Source: Chara braunii
Lineage: Eukaryota > Streptophyta > Charophyceae > Charales > Characeae
Direction: 5' to 3'
Length of the DNA: 21,488 bases
Assembly (NCBI GenBank): GCA_003427395.1
Contig: BFEA01000190.1
Span: 412,334-433,821 of the forward strand
The notes below the pieces were generated by a model. That model was not told the DNA's origin, did not search any database, and saw nothing but the letters and a program-made list of their open reading frames with translations. This document shows, piece by piece, positions 16,679 to 21,488 of the stretch. The first letter of the stretch is position 1. Each line of letters opens with the position of its first letter. The position numbers and the translations under genes were made by a program.

Positions 16679-17101
16679 GTGGGAGACAGACATAACCAGA
16701 CCTTCGGAGCGCCGGCCATAGTTGGGACCTGCGCTGCACTCTGTCAGCACGCGGGGCTGTACAGAGGTCTGGTCTATTCGAGGTCTGCTGGAGGCGAGAG
16801 AAGTTGGTGCCCTGCTGGACCCTCCGCTGGAGTAGGGTTACAGGGTTGTGGCGCTGCAGCCATAGCTGCAGCTTCTTCCTCAGACGTCATCTTGTCAGGA
16901 GTGGTGGCGCTGCTGCAGACTTCCACCCGGGAGGTCTTCCAGATACTGTGGCGCTGGTCTTCTTCTTCATCCTCTGAGTGGCGCTTGGCCTCAGAGGCCT
17001 GTTTCAGGGTGGCGCTGCCCTCTGGAGGCAGTAATTGGGTGGCGCTTGATGTTTCAGGGACTCAGGGGTGTTGCGAGTGGTTACTCAGGGTTGGGAAGTG
17101 A
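16679..17101 (+). other. Unassigned 140-codon open frame over the octamer array
   Basis: Open from ATG 16679 to TGA 17101. The product is rich in Ser, Gly, Ala, Cys and Trp with no known motif, and the repeated GTGGCGCT octamers give recurring V-A-L or W-R-W type readings. I regard it as probably non-coding. Confidence 0.2.
16848..17046 (+). repeat. Six spaced GTGGCGCT octamers
   Basis: Exact GTGGCGCT occurs at 16848, 16904, 16948, 16978, 17009 and 17039. The last four are spaced 30, 31 and 30 bp. The sequence between them is not repeated, so this is an array of short sites rather than a tandem repeat. Confidence 0.9.
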
Positions 17102-17102
17102 A

Positions 17103-17126
17103 GCGCTGCTCATTTCTGAGCAGCGC
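17103..17126 (+). other. Perfect 10-bp hairpin with TTTC loop
   Basis: GCGCTGCTCA-TTTC-TGAGCAGCGC. The stem begins with the GCGCT core of the octamers just upstream. AATAAA follows at 17164-17169. Confidence 0.93.
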
Positions 17127-17163
17127 ACTATAGTTCTGAGGTTATTCTGACAACTCTGAGCCT

Positions 17164-17169
17164 AATAAA
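17164..17169 (+). promoter_or_regulatory. AATAAA, possible polyadenylation signal
   Basis: AATAAA follows the hairpin by 38 bp and is followed by TG-rich text (AGTGTTGATACTGGG). It could mark a transcript end or an LTR R region, but no transcript is established. Confidence 0.3.
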
Positions 17170-17790
17170 CAGTGTTGATACTGGGTTCGGACTATGATCG
17201 TTTCATTGTTTCTTGGATGTGATCTACTCGGCTTTCCTTTATGACTGGTTGTGAGGATTGAGTGGAGTGAATTGCACTTTCAGTGTACCCTGTCATATCG
17301 CATGGTCAAGTCTTCCGCTGTGTTTATCTCTCCCTGTGCGGTGTAATACTCGTATCCTCTCCCCTTCCTTCTGTGTATGTATGGGCATACCTGAGAGTCT
17401 ATGTGAGTGGGTGTTGGTCTTCAGATAACAGAACCAGAATCATAACAGAATTATTGTTGTTGTTGTATCGACTGTTGGGAGGTGAAAACAGGACTCTTTC
17501 TGTTTTTCACAAACAGATACACATGCCCCATGTATTCTGGAGGGTGGCACTCTGGTTGCCCCTAACCGGCAAGCAAAAGTTTGACAGCAAGGAAAGAAGA
17601 AGACGAAAAGAAACGAAAGACCAGAAGGAGAGCCATTTCCCCCTGGGGCTAGACACCCAGGCATGGGGGGGCTGCTGTTACGCAGCTGCGCACATTCTCC
17701 GGGCTTTCTGCTTTGGGACACAGGGTGCTTGCTCCCTGCAGACTGATTAGTAATCCGGGGTGTCCTACAGTTGCACCCGGGGAAGGGACT
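17170..17790. other. No recognised gene
   Basis: A plus-strand frame at 17283-17750 exists, but its product has no family character, and an A-rich purine block (about 17590-17630) sits within it. Nothing else is seen. Confidence 0.5.
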
Positions 17791-18090
17791 GCAACAACTT
17801 GTAGACAAAAAGGTTGGACCAAGCCTAGTTCTCATCCTCACGGTGTATCAATCCCAGTTGTAACAAACATGGAAGGAAAACTCTGTATAGACTACGGACG
17901 TTTGGATACCATAACATTAAAAATGCTGAACCCATACCTTGCATAGATGATCTGTAAGACAGGTTGCAAGGATGTCAGTATTTTTCTGAATTGATCTAGC
18001 TACCACCAGATTGAGGTGGCCCCGGAAGATCAATGTAAGGTGGCATTTTGCACAAGTTATGATGACGAGTTTCCTGAATGTGACCTATGA
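17791..18090 (+). pseudogene. Second Ty3/Gypsy reverse transcriptase relic
   Basis: The plus strand shows LQQLVDKK, then in another frame GWTKPSSHPHG and GKLCIDYGRLDTITLK, then a shifted IDDL-stop-DRLQGCQYFSEL, then back to the first frame YHQIEVAPEDQCKVAF. These are the N-terminal RT motifs of Ty3/Gypsy elements in correct order. At least three frame changes and several stops break it, and the Y-x-D-D box and later domains are absent. It is on the opposite strand from the intact-outline element and differs from it throughout, so it comes from another family or lineage. Confidence 0.85.
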
Positions 18091-18793
18091 TTCCATGGTC
18101 TATGGATGGAGGGCATGAAAATGAGGCTATTCTAGAGGATCCAGTACAAGGGTAAGTTCACCATTCTGAGGATTGGCAAATAAGCGGAAAGGAATATTAT
18201 TGCTGGTTATTAATGAACTCATAGCTGATGAAGATTGAAATTTGTGCGATGGAACTCTAAAATCACAACGGCAAGCGTGCAAGGAACCAACGTCAAATCA
18301 CAACAGAGCAAGCATTAGGGTCGTAAGATCCGGTTCTACAGCCTCTAAGAAGGCTCAAAAAAGTTCTTAGGTCCGTAGGCCTGGGGTCAAGGATCAAGGT
18401 AAACAAGGCCTCTCCAAAAGTCAACATAGGCCTTGGGAAAATCAACAGTCAAGCCCAGCCCGGGCAGGAGTTGATTATGCCCAAAGATTACACAGAATCC
18501 AAAGGGTCAATCGAGTCTTTTGAACGCTTCGAGGGATCACTTGGTCCAGGGACAGCGACAAGAAATATTGGCCTGGCCGCACAAATCGGGAAGTCCCAGC
18601 CACATAAAGCGGCAACTGGAGGAAGGCCAGGCTGAGTCAAAACTACAAATATCGGGCCTGCCCCATGCTGTGGATTTATTCTGCCTTGCGCTGTATTGAG
18701 GCTGGAGTGCTACTGCTGGAGCACTGATGCTGGAAGAAGGCAAAAAAAAAAAGGGCGAGACTAGCCAGAATGAAAGGATTTCACGCTGCACCA

Positions 18794-18857
18794 CAGTCCC
18801 GAGTCCCAGTCCTGAGTCCCAGGTCCCAGGTCCCAGTCCCAAGTCCTGAGTCCCATT
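18794..18857. repeat. AGTCCC-type short tandem repeat
   Basis: Repeated AGTCCC, GAGTCCC and AGGTCCC units, about nine in 64 bp, imperfect. Confidence 0.8.
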
Positions 18858-19210
18858 CCGTGTTCTTTTAGTGGTTCCAACCACTTGTACAATGTTCCCA
18901 GATACTCTGAAAGAGTAGTCTCGTTTGTACCATGCTTGCAGAGGCCTAGGCGGCTTAGTTAAGTAAACCATGGTAGGAAGTCCCTGGTAGATCAGAGTTA
19001 TGGGTTGAAGAATCTGTCTTTAGAAGGCACCACAAACTTCAACCAGGATCACCAGAGTCGTGAGGCCAGGTGTCAGTCGATCCACGCAAGCAGCCAAATC
19101 CAAGAAGGGTCTGTAAACTTCCAGAAGCAGGGAACAAAGGCAAAGGGGACAACCCATAACCAACAGAAGATGTCTGGAAGGCTGATCAGCAAGTATAAAA
19201 GCCCAGCAGC

Positions 19211-19249
19211 ATCAACAAGCAGGATCAACAAGCAGGATCAACAAGCAGG
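19211..19249. repeat. 13-bp unit repeated three times
   Basis: ATCAACAAGCAGG in three exact, adjacent copies. Confidence 0.97.
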
Positions 19250-19520
19250 ATAAACTGTTCATGTGAAAGTTGCGGAAGCGCTGCGGGTTGCTTATGTGAT
19301 AGTGCGACGTGGATGGAAGGTGGGCGCTGGAGGAGGGGCAAGAGCCCGGCGGGGAGGAAGACGTCTGGTTAGCAAAGCTCGGGTTAGGAGGTTGAGGAAG
19401 AAGGCAGCCATAGCCACGGAGGTCAAGGGTGGAACAACATGGGTGTATTCCGGGTACGATCCAAGTGGAGTTGGGTGAGAGAGAGTGGAGAGGCACGTGA
19501 TCGAAGTGCAGAGAGTCAGC

Positions 19521-19522
<2 letters not shown>

Positions 19523-19588
<66 letters not shown>
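19523..19588. repeat. (GA)n microsatellite
   Basis: About 33 GA units. Homopurine strand on plus. Confidence 0.97.
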
Positions 19589-19591
<3 letters not shown>

Positions 19592-19812
19592 AGCTGTGTA
19601 CATACCTGGATCTGAGTGTTGCTGTTGTGTGCGGCTGAAGCCACCAGATGCTCAAACACTTTCTTTGTATATAATAACCGTCGCAGCTCTTTGGTGCGCT
19701 GTCTTGGGTTCCATTCTCGGCTTCTGTTCTGCGTGTGCATGTGGAGTTTCGGTGTGGATTTGAGAAGTTCATTGCAATAGCTAGGATAGACAGTGCGCTG
19801 CACCATAGCTTC

Positions 19813-19816
<4 letters not shown>

Positions 19817-19897
<81 letters not shown>

Positions 19898-19910
19898 AGT
19901 GAAGAGAAGT

Positions 19911-19933
<23 letters not shown>
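19817..19933. repeat. (GA)n microsatellite with G-run and interruption
   Basis: GA to 19890, then GGGGGGGAGTGAAGAGAAGT, then GA again to 19933. Confidence 0.97.
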
Positions 19934-19941
<8 letters not shown>

Positions 19942-21177
19942 TGCAAAGTCATGAAACAGAGAGAGAAAGAGGGACCTGGTGGACTTGCCGTGTTTGGAGG
20001 GACAGCGCTTTGCTTCTAGACGCCGGCATTGCTTGGACTGGCGTTATTATTCATTGACCCTGATTGATGCTGCATTGGAAAGTGCATTACCAACTGGACA
20101 TATCGGCTGCATTGTGAGTACAAGGATAGGGTGACTATCGCCAATTGCCTAGAAGAGAGAGAGGAAGCCTGGAGGAAGAAAGGGGGAAGGCAGACAAGAC
20201 ATTGTATTCAGTGACTATCATTGGAAACCATTCTCCTCCTCTTATTCTTCTACTCCTTTGTCTGAACTCTGGCTCACTTGCTCTCTCTTTGAAATGGACA
20301 ATCATTGACCGCCATGAGATTCATGCATGATGTTGGTACTGTGAGCGTCTAAGGTTGGGTTCTTTGCACAGCGAACAGGTAGAGAGAAATGGCTGCATAT
20401 CTGTGATGATCTTCAGGTTCCCTCAGATCCATCGCACACAACAAAGCCTGGAAGGATTATAGAAGGAAGAGGGGAGAGATCAAACAAGAAGGGCAAAGGG
20501 AGAAGAGGAGTAGGGTGGTCAAGAGGAGAGGTTGCATGCAGCTGGCATGGAGTACCAGCCTCTTCTTTTCCTTGGTTTGTTGCTCTAAGATTCTGAGTAG
20601 ATGATAAGTTGTCAGTTAGGTCCTTTCTTTTTATTCTCTCAACGAAACGATTCAAGGTATATCCGACAGGCTTTTATCCGTTCGTTTCGAGAGAGGGTTG
20701 CTACAGAGGAAAGACAAAGCCACCTCCTTCCCAGTCATGTTCCAATCCATTGGCCCATTGAACCATGTGCAAGCTCCACTATGCACAGGAGTTGCGCTCG
20801 CAGCTGCAGTAACCGCCGCCGAAATGTTATTAACTGTATTTCACACATGTCCAAAAACACCACAACAGACTAAACATTTCACACATCACAGGACATGCAC
20901 AAAACAGAGAACAACACTAACAATTTTCAGACGAACCGAAGAAATAAGCCTACATTAGAGCGGACGAGTAATGCATGCAAAGACAACATTTAAAGCCAAT
21001 CCAATATTGTGCCCTAGTTGCACTCACATATTGCACTTTGGGCATTATGTAAAATCAAAACATTACAACATAAGATTTGAATGGCTCTGTATTTTGGGTA
21101 TCCTTTAAACCCAAATGATGACGAACACGACATGGACTGTTCACAAAGATGACGAAGGGGCATACTGTAGATTTGTA
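19934..21177. other. No recognised gene
   Basis: Read on both strands for exons of the TMEM8-like gene and for transposon domains without success. A purine-rich block lies at 20455-20540. TTGCACTTTGGGCA near 21034 resembles an inner arm of MITE B with one mismatch, but no partner arm was found. Confidence 0.5.
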
Positions 21178-21345
21178 TTTTTTTTTTAACCACCAGTACC
21201 TCGCTCAGCTATCGTCCACGGGCCTTCCCGTAAACGCGCCGCAGCCTTAGGGGGGTCGGCCAAGGGAAGGCCCGGTCGTAGCGCAAAGGCCGGGCCCCGG
21301 TTCTGTAGGGACGACACTACTACAGATAAACAAAAAAAAAGAAAG
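21178..21345. repeat. GC-rich island between T-run and A-run, with 11-bp inverted repeat
   Basis: A T10 run (21178-21187) and an A-rich end (21329-21345) bracket a GC-rich block. CGGGCCTTCCC (21219-21229) pairs with GGGAAGGCCCG (21264-21274). On the minus strand ATAGCTGAGCGAGG looks like a tRNA D-arm (box A) but lies next to the T-run end, an odd place for a SINE head. Probably a retroposon or structured repeat, family unknown. Confidence 0.4.
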
Positions 21346-21395
21346 AAGGAAAACAAAATGAAATACACAGAAGGAAAGTCACGCAGGAGGGAAAG

Positions 21396-21418
21396 AGGGA
21401 GGGAGGGAGGGAGGGAGG

Positions 21419-21488
<70 letters not shown>
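21396..21488. repeat. (GGGA)n then (GA)n microsatellite running off the window
   Basis: GGGA units to about 21424, then GA units to the last base. The window edge falls inside the tract, as is typical where assembly breaks. Confidence 0.96.

Larger units (their letters stand above)
18091..19522. other. No recognised gene; short tandem repeats
   Basis: Just after the RT relic the protein similarity ends. At about 18794-18857 a 6-7-bp repeat of the AGTCCC/AGGTCCC type occurs. At 19211-19249 ATCAACAAGCAGG is repeated three times exactly. A short Arg-rich frame (19263-19478) has no recognisable character. Confidence 0.5.

Noticed and set aside
19263-19478. 71-residue Arg-rich frame
   Set aside because: Low-complexity and unsupported by any motif, splice or promoter signal.
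1-21488. CRISPR arrays, bacterial operons, phage or defence modules
   Set aside because: No regularly spaced identical repeats with unique spacers of CRISPR type, no ribosome-binding sites with tightly packed genes. The window is clearly eukaryotic and repeat-rich. The octamer array lacks CRISPR-like repeat length.

Overview
This is a nuclear eukaryotic window from the green-plant lineage. It has spliced coding exons, long (GT)n, (CA)n, (CT)n and (GA)n tracts, a single unresolved base (4156), and a Ty3/Gypsy chromovirus whose primer-binding site is one base away from the plant initiator-tRNA-Met complement. The protein style of the chromovirus and the very long, repeat-filled intron fit a streptophyte alga such as Chara. 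That species guess is inference only.

The one host gene I can support is on the minus strand: two exons (15308-15240 and 7264-6302) of a plant TMEM8/PGAP6-like membrane protein. Only extracellular-domain sequence is present. The predicted ~8 kb intron between the exons contains a whole LTR retrotransposon (8086-14134, minus strand) and a small palindromic MITE. Earlier exons, and the later exons carrying the seven-helix domain, were not found and probably lie outside the window.

Layout: 1-1380 is non-coding with GT/CA microsatellites. 1382-2330 is a higher-order degenerate tandem repeat. 2519-2900 holds a tRNA-Gly(UCC)-like sequence whose 3' half is tandemly duplicated. 3080-3950 contains short repeats, a possible LTR end with a PBS-like site, and a short gag-like ORF. 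4060-4280 is a large CT/CA tract. 4766-4907 is a foldback MITE. 4908-6301 looks like intron. 6302-7264 is exon B. 7567-7839 is a 15-bp direct-repeat pair around MITE-A copy 1. 8086-14134 is the LTR element. 15240-15308 is exon A. 15435-15480 is a perfect hairpin. 15592-15700 is MITE-A copy 2. 16680-17170 has a spaced GTGGCGCT octamer array, a 10-bp hairpin and AATAAA. 17791-18090 is a second, plus-strand Ty3/Gypsy RT relic. 18790-19250 has short tandem repeats. 19523-19933 and 21396-21488 are GA/GGGA tracts.

The LTR element is complete in outline (LTRs with TG...CA ends, PBS, RT, RNase H, integrase, chromodomain, polypurine tract, short target duplication). It is clearly dead: there are several frameshifts and stops, RT and RNase H have each lost a catalytic Asp, gag and protease are not detectable, and the integrase carries an A-tailed insertion. 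The LTRs differ by roughly 8% by hand count over one 350-bp stretch. I found no operon-like or defence-like system. The most interesting points are the intron-resident element, the two MITE families, the octamer array and the duplicated tRNA-like unit.
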